Assembly (NCBI GenBank): GCA_037178625.1
Contig: CM074128.1
Location: 1,736,001-1,800,000 of the forward strand
DNA from: Skeletonema tropicum
Lineage: Eukaryota > Bacillariophyta > Thalassiosirophyceae > Thalassiosirales > Thalassiosiraceae
Direction: 5' to 3'
Length of the DNA: 64,000 bases
The notes under the pieces were generated by a model. That model had not been told where the DNA came from. It ran no database searches and worked only from the letters and a program-made list of their open reading frames with translations. A program made the translations under genes and the position numbers. This document shows, piece after piece, positions 55,327 through 64,000 of the stretch. Position 1 is the stretch's first letter. Each line of letters begins with the position of its first letter.

Positions 55327-56867
55327 ATGACAGTACGGCGAAACCTTTCGATAGCATTGCTCGTCATATACCCATTAATGGAGTTCCTCTGTTATGCATT
55401 GCTTCGTTGGAGACGCGATGACCTCGCCATAAGAAAGAGAAGTAAATGGTCTCTCTGCGTTGCTTCTTTAGCAGGTTGGCTTGCCTACTTCAATCTCATC
55501 GTAAGTCTTTTTGGTGGCGTTCCTTGTGGTCTATACTATGTTGTCTCATTGCTAGTCGCTCCCATGAGCGTCGGGCCACAATTGGTCAGTGCACTACGAC
55601 TAAAAGGAACATTACAGCATTCAAAGCTGGTAACAGAAGATGACATAGTACCATCCCGAGATCAAAACGGAAGACGAGCATCACGATCGTCTGACACGTC
55701 GGAAAAGAAGATTAAGGCCAACCTGATCATGATGAAGACGCAACTCTTGGTCAAGATAACGATTGCAGCTCTAATTGCCGTCCCAACGCTAGTTCTCGTA
55801 GTAGCATTTGCAATTGCAGGCAATGCAGGAAACTTGTCGGCAACAGACTTTGATCAATGCAATTCCGAGCCAGCGTACTTCTTTCTCACACCAGCATTCG
55901 GTATCGCAAGCACTGCGCTTGCATTGCTGGCTACAATCCTCATTAGAAAGGCTCAAGATGAGCTCGGAATGAGGAGGGAAATACTGCGAAATGTCATCTT
56001 CTTGGGAGTTACATACATTGTCATCTTGATTATCAGATTACTTGGGTACTACGAGTGGCAGCCACTATTACAGACCATTCAGCAAATGTTCCTTTCCTTC
56101 TCAATGATTGCCATCCCTTGTTTGTCAGCATTTGATTTTGTTCCCCGATTGAAGCAAACTAATCAGGCTAGCTCGTCGATGAGTACCCTACCCGGATATG
56201 CGCAACCGATACCCGGACCTCTTGGCCCGGCTCGAACCAGCCTCATCGGCGGCAGAATTAGCATAATATCTCCAATGACAACGAATCAAGAACAACGTGC
56301 TCGCGAAATGACTGTATCGTGGGATGCAGGATTGTGCATATTGCTCTCGACACAGGAAGGTATCAATGCTTTCAGTCAGCACTGTGCTAGAGAGTTTAGT
56401 TCTGAGAATGGTAAGGACTGTCTTCAATTGTTGCAGCATTATGAATACACATTAGTGATATGACACTTGCTCACAATTTCCTATGCTCTGCCATCCTACA
56501 AGTCCGCTTTTGGGTAGCAGTAAATGAGTACAAAGCCAAGTTCGACGAAGAGAGCTGCCCGCCCTCTTCAACTTTAGATACCGACGATGAGGAAGCAGAT
56601 AAACACGATGCTGATGCTGCTGGGGGTAAAGAGAGTTTAGAAGCTGAGATGCATTCTATGGCAAGTGATATTTATGACTCTTTCGTCAAAGACACGGATC
56701 ATCAAGTCAATCTTTCTTCCAGACACAAGAATGACCTAAAGAAAGCAATTGACTCAAAGCAATTGAAGAAGGATACATTTGACGCCGCTCAAAAAGAAAT
56801 CTTTGGTGTAATGGCTCGCGATTCCTACCCAAGGTATCTCGGGGTGCAAATGAGACAGAAGAGGTAA
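55327..56867 (+). CDS. Seven-transmembrane RGS protein
   Basis: Exons 55327-56410 and 56503-56867 (92-bp intron, GTAAGG donor, CTACAAG acceptor), about 482 residues. The splice joins FSSEN-VRFWVAVNEYK inside the RGS domain. Seven hydrophobic segments occupy the first about 275 residues (for example LSIALLVIYPLMEFLCYALL, VPTLVLVVAFAIAG, NVIFLGVTYIVILIIRLLG). The RGS domain (about 335-478) starts ILLSTQEGINAFSQHC and ends AAQKEIFGVMARDSYPRYL. RGS domains speed GTP hydrolysis by G-alpha. A 7TM-RGS fusion is known in plants (AtRGS1), fungi and some protists, where it keeps G-alpha inactive. An acidic loop is inserted in the middle of the RGS fold. Confidence 0.88.
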
Positions 56868-57133
56868 ACAATAGTAGAAGAGGTAAACAATACTTAGACG
56901 AAGATGTGAGTGATGCATGTGCATGTGAAGCTAAACGCTCCTCCGTGCGAACATTATTTTTCTGCACCTGCATAGAAGTAGTTATTCCCTTGACCTACAC
57001 AAGAACCTACATATGCACCTACCTCTTTGCCCATCAAAAATCCACCAGAAGATCTTACTTCTTCGATATCATATCTTCTCTACAACTTGCAACTTGCAAC
57101 ACTACCGGCATAATCCAAGGGGAATCTGCTAAT

Positions 57134-57853
57134 ATGAGCATGCTTCTAAACGCCCGATATATTGGCATTCGCCTGCCAGGGCGGTTCACCTGTTTAGGTG
57201 GTTCATTACCGTCATCGTCGCTTCCAACCCCAACCAGGCAGCAACACAGCAATAGTCGTGATGGCGTTGCAGTTGATACTACATCTACTAAACATGCAAG
57301 CACAACTGCTGGTATGTCTCTATGCCAAATGAACAATCACCCAGACTATCGGTTGCGAGTTGCAAAACAAAATTTCGCAGGAGGAAATATGAAAGTGAAG
57401 AAGCAACCGATGACTAATGCATCCAACAGTACAAGAGCAAACTTTTCTTCGAAGACGAGGGTCCCAAATTACAAAAACAAAGTCAGAGAAGGCGGTCTAA
57501 ATATCGACGTTATGGAGAATCCAGTCAGAGCAAATGATGGTACTTCCAGTGGAGCTGTCGTCAATGACCGTTTACGCATGGCAAGAAGGAAAATGATTGA
57601 GAAACTGAATACTCCTGTGGAAATAAAAGAAGCAGAAACAACTGAACAATCAAAGTCAAGTCAAGAAGATAATATAGCACAGGAAAAGTTTTGGATGGAT
57701 ATGTGGAAGGATGCTGGTAATGAAATAAAGCGTCTGAGGGGGGAACTTAAAGAAGAAAGCGACGAGGATGCAATTGCTGATATTCAAGATGATATCAAGG
57801 GATTGCGGAAGCGAAAGGCAGAATTCGCCAAGCTGCTTCGAATGGATGAATAG
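57134..57853 (+). CDS. Unrecognised basic and coiled-coil protein
   Basis: Single exon, 239 residues from ATG 57134; an upstream in-frame ATG at 56906 would add 76 residues that look like leader. The N-terminus (MLLNARYIGIRLPGRF) is basic and could be mitochondrial targeting. A Ser/Thr/Asn-rich middle is followed by RLRMARRKMIEKLNTPVE and a C-terminal coiled coil, FWMDMWKDAGNEIKRLRGEL with RKRKAEFAKLLRMD. No family recognised. Confidence 0.65.
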   Translation: MSMLLNARYIGIRLPGRFTCLGGSLPSSSLPTPTRQQHSNSRDGVAVDTTSTKHASTTAGMSLCQMNNHPDYRLRVAKQNFAGGNMKVKKQPMTNASNSTRANFSSKTRVPNYKNKVREGGLNIDVMENPVRANDGTSSGAVVNDRLRMARRKMIEKLNTPVEIKEAETTEQSKSSQEDNIAQEKFWMDMWKDAGNEIKRLRGELKEESDEDAIADIQDDIKGLRKRKAEFAKLLRMDE

Positions 57854-57960
57854 GTAAATGAAAATATATTCAACAAAGGATGGCAGAGCAACTCGATGCT
57901 TCAAGTGTTAGATATGATTAGGATATACACTGTTAGTATGTTAGGTATTAGTAATGTTAG

Positions 57961-59121
57961 TTAAAGTCTTTCCTTCTTAATATCGTGTTCATTCAACCTC
58001 CAATCATATCCCTTTGCTTTCAGCAAATCGTTGAATTGCCTCGCATACGGCTGCAAATACTTTTCCATTTGTTTTTTCAACATCGGTCGTCCAGCTAACA
58101 ACTGTTGTGACGACGAAGATGGCGAACTACCTGTAGCTTTATCTGACACACTTGTGGTGGCTGCATTAACTCTTTGACCTACCTCATCATCGCTCAAACT
58201 AGTAACGAATTGCTTTGCCTTCTCCTCTTCAACACCAATATGCATCACTACTTTCAACAAGACATCTCGTGGGTTCGATTCGATCTCTCTGTAATCGATG
58301 AGCAAAATTGATGACGATGGGAAATACTTGTACCAATTACCTAAATGCTTTGCATAATTAGATCGAGAGTCGTGGGTAGCATTTCGTAGGCGGTCTATAA
58401 AGTAAGAGTCTGGTTGCTGACGATGGTGATGATTGTTGTTCTAAGCCTTCGTTGCTGTGCTGCACTCAGCTTTGTCTTTGTCCTCTTGTTCGCATTATTG
58501 TTGTTATTTGATTTAGCATTTCCAGTCACACCGTCGGCGAATTCCCCTGCACTCAACCCCATAGTTTGATCTCTTAACTCCATGATCATGGCACTCCATG
58601 CTCTTTCTACCAAATCACGAGCTACAAATATAATCTTGAGATTAGGGAAGCATTTGTAAAGCTCGGCTATTGTAGATTCCGGTAAGACTACGTAGCAGGG
58701 TGTTATTTCACCATAACTGCAATGCTGCTGAGGATGACTTTTGTGTATGATAGACCAAATTGTCGAATGTACCACTCAAATCCTTTGCGATGATGCCAAT
58801 CCCAAAAATGCACCTCTTTTTGCTCTTGTGGGAGAGAAACAGTCAGTACACTTTTGCAAAAGTTTGTGTAGCCACGTCGTTCCAGCCTTTTGCGCCCCTA
58901 TGCCTAAAAAAGTTAATTCAAAGTCTGTACTTTTGCGTCTATTGGAATGCATTGACTGGAAATTGAGGAGCATCCGAGGGAGTAATAGTTGCAGCATACG
59001 GTCTTTTCCGAGATGGTACATTTTTTGAATGCTGCTCTTGGTTACTGCTCTTTTTTGATGCAGCTGATACCACTGAGGCATCCTGTTTAAACGAGCTCAG
59101 CAGAGATGCAAAATCACTCAT
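57961..59121 (-). CDS. Frame-disrupted PAPS sulfotransferase, possible pseudogene
   Basis: Five segments on the minus strand read one protein from ATG 59121 (MSDFASLLSSF). Segment 2 has FLGIGAQKAGTTWLHKLL (5' PAPS motif). Segment 3 has KEVHFWDWHHRKGFEWYI. Segment 4 has GEITPCYVVLP and KIIFVARDLVERAWSAMI (3' motif). Segment 5 has SYFIDRL and LLIDYREIESNP. The frame changes are +1 near 58946, +1 near 58823, -1 near 58745 and -1 near 58438; net zero. The middle two lie in A runs, and a mix of directions fits missing or extra bases. Together these motifs are the complete sulfotransferase domain (heparan or carbohydrate sulfotransferase type). Cytosolic or Golgi; no signal peptide seen. Confidence 0.68.
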
Positions 59122-59420
59122 GATGTAACGCCGAACTTTCACTTCCAGGTCTATGCCTATATGCTACCGCAAGCTCTCTACTCAGGACTCAGGTAGTAGG
59201 CCGTTGCCGTTTCCACAATCACACCACGTGAACCATCACACGCCCAACAAAATCGCCCATCGCGCCCGTGACCCGTGAAGCTCTTCACTCTTCACCCTTT
59301 CAACTTTTAAAGACTCCCGATAGTTTTAGCTGGCTTCGTCATTCATTCACTCAAACTTCAAGAAAAAAACTGGCGACCTTGACCATGAAGCCGGTGACAC
59401 CATAGCATAAATTTGTTCCA

Positions 59421-61461
59421 ATGAATCGCATCACCCCTAATCAACGCACTGCCATCTTGCTATTTGTAGCTGCAGGAGTGATATTATCGACTGAGGCATT
59501 CCAAACGTCTCCAATAACATCCAAAACAGTTGGCCGAAACCTGTCACCAACATCATGTCAATTTACATCAGAACATCAAACTGATTCACAGGCATCATCG
59601 TCTCCATCGTCATCGCAATCGATCGTTTCATTGGTAGAAAATGGTAAACTTGACGATGCACTGTCACTGCTACAGAAATCCAATGGTGGTGACAGAGACA
59701 CTACTATTCCGGCGTCTACATATCATGCAGTCCTAGAGGCATGTTGTGCAGGAAAGGTTGAACGCCACAATAACAAGAAGAAGCACAATTACAATAAGAA
59801 CAATAACAGTAACAGCAACAAATCAGCAATGGACAAAATAGATGAAGCTGCAGAGTTGCTTACCGCCATGGGAGAGGAAGTTACAGCGCATGCATATGAG
59901 ACACTTATTTCAGGGCTATGCACGTAGGGGACGATGGCAAGATGCCTATCGAACACTTGCAGCGTTGGAAGAAAAATTTGGTTCCAGTGATGATGATGAT
60001 AAGGACCACGCTAGTCCATCATTGAACGTATATCAGACTGTATTGCTTGCATTCGCTGAGGCAGGTGAATATGATCACATGAATTCGTTGTTAACAAGGA
60101 TGCGCCGACGGGGTGTTAAGCCGACGGTCTTCACCTACAATTCACTCCTTAAAATATGCGCGCAAACGTCACGGTGGAAGGAGGCAGTATCGATACTAAG
60201 CCAATGTCAACGTGAACCCGGTGTCAATCCTGACCTTGTCACATTCACTTCCACCATTCGAGCATGTGCGCGTGCCCGCAAGACGGATAAGGCGATGGAA
60301 ATATTTCGTGCAGTGATGGATTTGGGCGTGAAGATGGATGTGTATTGCTACACCACTGCGATGGATGCATGTGCCAAGGGGAGACGGTGGAAGGTGGCGT
60401 TATCGCTACTTGATGAGATGAAGGAGAAGGGTATTGAACCGAATGAGGTATCGTATGGTGTTGCAGTAACTGCCTGCGGGAACGGGGGTCAATGGGAAAA
60501 GGCCTTGGAGCTTTTGGAGCAAATGAGAAAGGAGAACATGAAAATCAATACCATCACGTACAACTCTGCAATTGCTGCATTGGCCAAAGCTGCAAGGAGT
60601 GAATCGAGGCAACAGAGAAGATATGATTACAATCCCGGAGGAGGGTGGTCAAAGGTTGAGTCTTCAAATCCAGCTTACGATGAGAACATCCTGTGGCAGA
60701 AAGCTCTTGATCTTGTTCAATGCATGGAAAACGAAGGCGTCAGGCGAGATTCGTTTACATTTTCCTCAGCAATCAGTACATGCGGCGCCGCAGGTCGGTG
60801 GCAAGAGTCGCTTGATCTCATCGATGCAATGAAGCGTGAGACCAAGCCAAATAAAATTGCTTACACGTCAGCTATTACAGCCTGCGCCAACTCCGAGAAG
60901 TGGGAGCCTGCATTCGAGCTATTCAACGACATGAAGAAGGATGGATTGCAACCTGATCTTGTTGCGTACAATGCATTGATCAATGCTGGTACCATGTCAA
61001 ATGAACCAGAGCAGGTGTTCAACCTATGGGTGGAAATGTGCAATACTGATAGAAGAGAAAATGTATCACCCGATATTGTCACATTGACGGAGGTAATAGC
61101 AACTCTTGACAGAGGAATTGGGAAGATTAATAGGGAGCGTGCTGACAAAGTGTTTGCCGATGCAGTATCGAGGGGTATTATACTGAAGGAAGATTCACTA
61201 GACTCGTCGTGGGAGGTAGATTTATCGAGAATGTCATTCCCAGTCGCACGTGCAGCCTGTCGATTCATCTTTCGAAGGATGGCAAACTCGGCCAAGAATG
61301 GTGAATTGGACGTGAAGGACTTTTCGTTGATCACTGGTGCATCAAAGATGAGAGAATACATCCGAGAGGTTCTACGGGATGAGTTGAAACCGGCAGGTCT
61401 TCTGTGTAGTTCCCAAGTTAGAACAGGGAACTCTGCAGGTGAAAGCAAAGGTTCTGAGTAA
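59421..61461 (+). CDS. Plastid-type pentatricopeptide repeat protein, one +1 frame change
   Basis: Starts MNRITPNQRTAILLFVAAGV then STEAFQTS, a signal peptide with an ASAF-like motif, so plastid targeting is likely. PPR motifs follow from about residue 75: TYHAVLEACC, TYNSLLKICAQTSRWKEA, TSTIRACARARKTDKAMEIF, TTAMDACAKGRRWKVALSLL, and several more to YNALINAGTMS, around ten in all. The C-terminal 100 residues look like a different folded domain. One +1 change lies at about 59913-59928: a GGG run with one G too many would restore SGYARRGRWQDAYRTL. PPR proteins bind organelle RNA for editing, splicing or stability. An Asn/Lys-rich insert lies near 115-135. Confidence 0.82.
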
Positions 61462-61570
61462 TTACATTGATGGGCAAAGTGACTAATTCGTTTTAGATGC
61501 TGTTTTAGTTCGGCATGTGTCTTCAATACTTTGTATGTAGAATACAAAATGCATGGATGGATATGCACAC

Positions 61571-61987
61571 CTAACTTCCTGTAGTACAATCACTGTCATC
61601 ATCATCATCATCGTTCATCAGAGCATCTTCTAAACGTGCTAAAGCCTCTGCTTCTTTCTTTTTCATTTCACTCTCACGCTGCTCCTTTAGAGTTGTGGAT
61701 GATTGAGTCCAAGCTTCCCTAAGTGCCTGTTCTTCCTTTTGTAATTCATCCAAATGCTTTTGAAGGGTTTGTTCGACTCCCAGCAAATATTGATATTTTT
61801 GATCAAGGTGTTCTAATGTGCTCAAATGTTGCGTTATCATACTATTCGAATTTGTCGCAACTGATGGTGATGCGGATAGCTTTGCAGGTTCTTGCTGCCG
61901 TTTTGATGACAGTTTATTGTTGTTGACATCTTTCACTACTTTGACCGCAGGTGGCTTTGCTGCTGCAGATGAAGCGGCATCTTGCAT
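61571..61987 (-). CDS. Small coiled-coil protein, unknown
   Basis: Single exon, 138 residues. Central coiled coil (HLSTLEHLDQKYQYLLGVEQ, then LQKHLDELQKEEQALREA) and an acidic Asp run at the C-terminus. No family recognised. The convergent arrangement with the PPR gene and tidy start support it as real. Confidence 0.6.
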   Translation of the reverse strand: MQDAASSAAAKPPAVKVVKDVNNNKLSSKRQQEPAKLSASPSVATNSNSMITQHLSTLEHLDQKYQYLLGVEQTLQKHLDELQKEEQALREAWTQSSTTLKEQRESEMKKKEAEALARLEDALMNDDDDDDSDCTTGS

Positions 61988-62348
61988 TTTAGCAACAACA
62001 ATCCTATCCTAGAGATGAATAATACTCACATTGAGCAAGCGTGTTCCGTCAGAGCAATCACGGCGGGAACCATAACAGAAGTGAATAAGAAGTACTTAGT
62101 GAGACAGCAACAACATCATTGTTATCTTTTTGATGTTCACGGCTTTTAGTGTACTGTAAATTCAAAGATTGAATTAATTGGGTTTGTCTTTCCAATTCGT
62201 GACTCGATTTATACAGACAATGAATCGATTTCTATTAACAGATCGTGACTCGAGTTGAACTTTGAGATTTTCATGTCCATTGAATTTACGTATGCCTTAC
62301 CTTCTGTCAATCACCATCTACGACGTCAAAATAATAGACACAGTAACC
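61988..62348. promoter_or_regulatory. Divergent region of the coiled-coil protein and U1-70K
   Basis: Contains the upstream regions of both genes; no named element. Confidence 0.35.
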
Positions 62349-63605
62349 ATGAGCGGCCAAGGCTTTAAGAAGCAGCGTGCCAACACGCCCAGAGGGCAAA
62401 TGAGTGGCGGCAACAACGGCCCAGCCATCATGATGATGCCAGATCATATCCGTAGGACATTCATGCCCAACCCTCCGCTCAAACATCTACCTCCATTCAA
62501 ACGACACGTCCTCGCATCCGATAATTATGTTACCGATGAGGAGGACACTACGAATGTTACCACCTCCTCTACAACATCTACGAAAACAATCCCAACCTCA
62601 TTTCCACGCAAGAAGCGCGGGGCAGGCCTAACCGGCGTATCCTCCTTCCTCCACCACTTTGAACGGACGCAACCACCCGAACGCAAGGTCAATCCAACAC
62701 CTCAAAGTCTCAAGAAGGAAAAAGATTCCAAGCGAAAATCCGAACAGGATGCCAAATTAAAACCGTTGATTGAGTCCTATCGTGAGGAGCAAAAGCAATG
62801 TGCGGGCGAATTTACCAATGGGATGAACTGTTACAATACACTGTTTGTGGGCAGGTTGGCGTATGAAGTTACAGAACGAAAATTATTACGTGAAATGGAA
62901 GCATATGGACCTGTAAAGGATTTAAAGCTGGTCACTGACCTAGCGACGGGGAAGAGTCGTGGATATGCATTTGTCGAATATGAGCATGAGGAAGACATGA
63001 AACGAGCCTATCGTGCTGCCGATGGGATGAAATTGGAGGGACGTTCGATTGTTGTGGATGTGGAACGGGGACATACGGTGCCGAATTGGTTGCCGAGACG
63101 ACTTGGGGGTGGATTAGGTGGGACACGACTGGGTGGGAAAGATAAGAATATATTCATGGCGGGGAGGTTTGATCCGTCGAAGCAACCAGTGATGCCACCA
63201 CCTCAGATGGGTATGGGAATGGGCCCGCCTCCACAATATGGGGGTCCACCGGGAGGAATGGGTCCAGGAGGGCCAATGGGGCCGCCGGGATTTGGAGGAA
63301 GGGGTGGTCCACCACAACACGGACGTTACAATGATCGCGGCCCTCCTCCTGGTTATGGTGGTGGTGGCGGGAGATACGATGAGCGTGGCCCACCACCGCC
63401 TGGATATCAAGGAGGTAGATTTGATGATAGAGGACCTCCTGGATATGGAGGAGGCGGGGGCGGGCGATACAATGACCGTGGCCCTCCACCTGGGTATCAT
63501 CAGCGTGGTAGATACGGCGGCGGTGGTGGTTACAATGATGGTGGATATGGAGGTGATAGAAAGAGAAGGAGAGAACCCAGTCCACCAAGACGCGGGAGGT
63601 ACTGA
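62349..63605 (+). CDS. SNRNP70: U1 small nuclear ribonucleoprotein 70 kDa
   Basis: Single exon, 418 residues from ATG 62349. The N-terminal U1-70K region has LPPFKRHVLAS and PERKVNPTPQSL. The RRM at about 162-243 contains TLFVGRLAYEVTERKL, GKSRGYAFVEYEHEEDM and VDVERGHTVPNWLPRRLGGG, the classic U1-70K block that follows RNP1. The tail is RGG- and Pro/Gly-rich (GGRYNDRGPPPGY) with SR-like PSPPRRGRY. U1-70K binds stem-loop I of U1 snRNA and marks 5' splice sites, which suits this intron-containing genome. The N-terminal 29 codons further upstream in phase lack support. Confidence 0.93.
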   Translation: MSGQGFKKQRANTPRGQMSGGNNGPAIMMMPDHIRRTFMPNPPLKHLPPFKRHVLASDNYVTDEEDTTNVTTSSTTSTKTIPTSFPRKKRGAGLTGVSSFLHHFERTQPPERKVNPTPQSLKKEKDSKRKSEQDAKLKPLIESYREEQKQCAGEFTNGMNCYNTLFVGRLAYEVTERKLLREMEAYGPVKDLKLVTDLATGKSRGYAFVEYEHEEDMKRAYRAADGMKLEGRSIVVDVERGHTVPNWLPRRLGGGLGGTRLGGKDKNIFMAGRFDPSKQPVMPPPQMGMGMGPPPQYGGPPGGMGPGGPMGPPGFGGRGGPPQHGRYNDRGPPPGYGGGGGRYDERGPPPPGYQGGRFDDRGPPGYGGGGGGRYNDRGPPPGYHQRGRYGGGGGYNDGGYGGDRKRRREPSPPRRGRY

Positions 63606-64000
63606 ATAGAAGTAAAGCATAAGATTTGTTTCATGAGTCATTAATATACTTAATATGTATTACCTTTGAGCAATACATAATGTGAATATTAACGTGTATT
63701 GCAATTGGCAATTGCTTTCTACTTCGCGGAAGGCGGCCATCAACGCAGCTAACTATTGTCACGCATCATCAAGTTAAATGCACGCTTCGCTCCGACTCCA
63801 CACCCTACTTCTCTACCCACACCGAACCTCACATCACATCAATACAACGATGACCCAAACAAACGATATCGGAACAGCAGCCGCTAACACCACCAACTAA
63901 ACTCACCTCAATCACGACAGTGGAAGACTGGAAGACAAACAATACAACGATGGAGATGATATCGGAACAGCAGCCACTAAAACCACCATCGACCACAAGC
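63606..64000. repeat. Intergenic end with a 100-bp spaced direct repeat
   Basis: Two similar blocks, 63841-63894 and 63941-63988, each start AATACAACGATG and contain GATATCGGAACAGCAGCC. An ATG at 63950 opens a frame of 17 codons to the window edge; this is too short to call a gene. Confidence 0.5.

Noticed and set aside
56906..57133. N-terminal extension of the coiled-coil protein
   Set aside because: Looks like leader sequence with low coding character; ATG 57134 preferred.

Overview
This window is nuclear DNA of a photosynthetic stramenopile, most likely a centric diatom. The evidence is compact genes with short GT-AG introns (52 to 115 bp, apart from one of 336 bp), several signal peptides ending in an ASAF-like motif (the diatom plastid-targeting type), and families typical of diatoms: helicase-associated-like repeats, short leucine-rich-repeat surface proteins, an SdrD-like surface protein and a leishmanolysin. 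No bacterial operons, tRNA, rRNA or CRISPR array were seen. Species cannot be fixed from sequence alone.

Layout. 0.1-3.4 kb: glucosidase II alpha (ER glycoprotein quality control). 4.6-7.8 kb: a complete, apparently intact hAT transposon with a perfect 8-bp target duplication, inserted in an older dispersed repeat that has a relative near 17.5 kb. 8-16 kb: five-repeat plastid-type protein, prefoldin 5, Rab21-like GTPase, an FHA-WDR70 fusion. 16-24.5 kb: frame-disrupted sulfotransferase, a foldback element, an SdrD-like membrane protein, a membrane LRR protein and an A20 zinc-finger gene. 25-35 kb: a hAT-type MITE, a GT25-like glycosyltransferase in the same frame as a plastid-type methyltransferase, an ATP-grasp enzyme, a MsrB-like gene, an EF-hand gene with an early stop, and a PH/coiled-coil/PDZ-like protein. 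35-48 kb: RBR E3 ligase with SUMO-interacting motifs, ataxin-2, an acidic protein, a second MsrB-like gene with a signal peptide, RRP36, leishmanolysin. 48-64 kb: cytochrome b5 reductase-like protein, two-pore K+ channel with a MITE beside its start codon, plastid ABC1 kinase, QCR8, a seven-transmembrane RGS protein, a second frame-disrupted sulfotransferase, a plastid-type PPR protein and U1-70K.

The genes are mostly unrelated housekeeping, signalling and surface genes, with no pathway cluster. The most unusual global feature is uneven: seven genes carry about 17 single-base frame changes (12 of them +1), while more than 25 kb of other coding sequence carries none. The most interesting loci are the intact hAT and the three short inverted-repeat elements, the 7TM-RGS gene, the FHA-WDR70 fusion, the SIM-rich RBR ligase, the duplicated MsrB pair and the +1-shifted SdrD-like gene.
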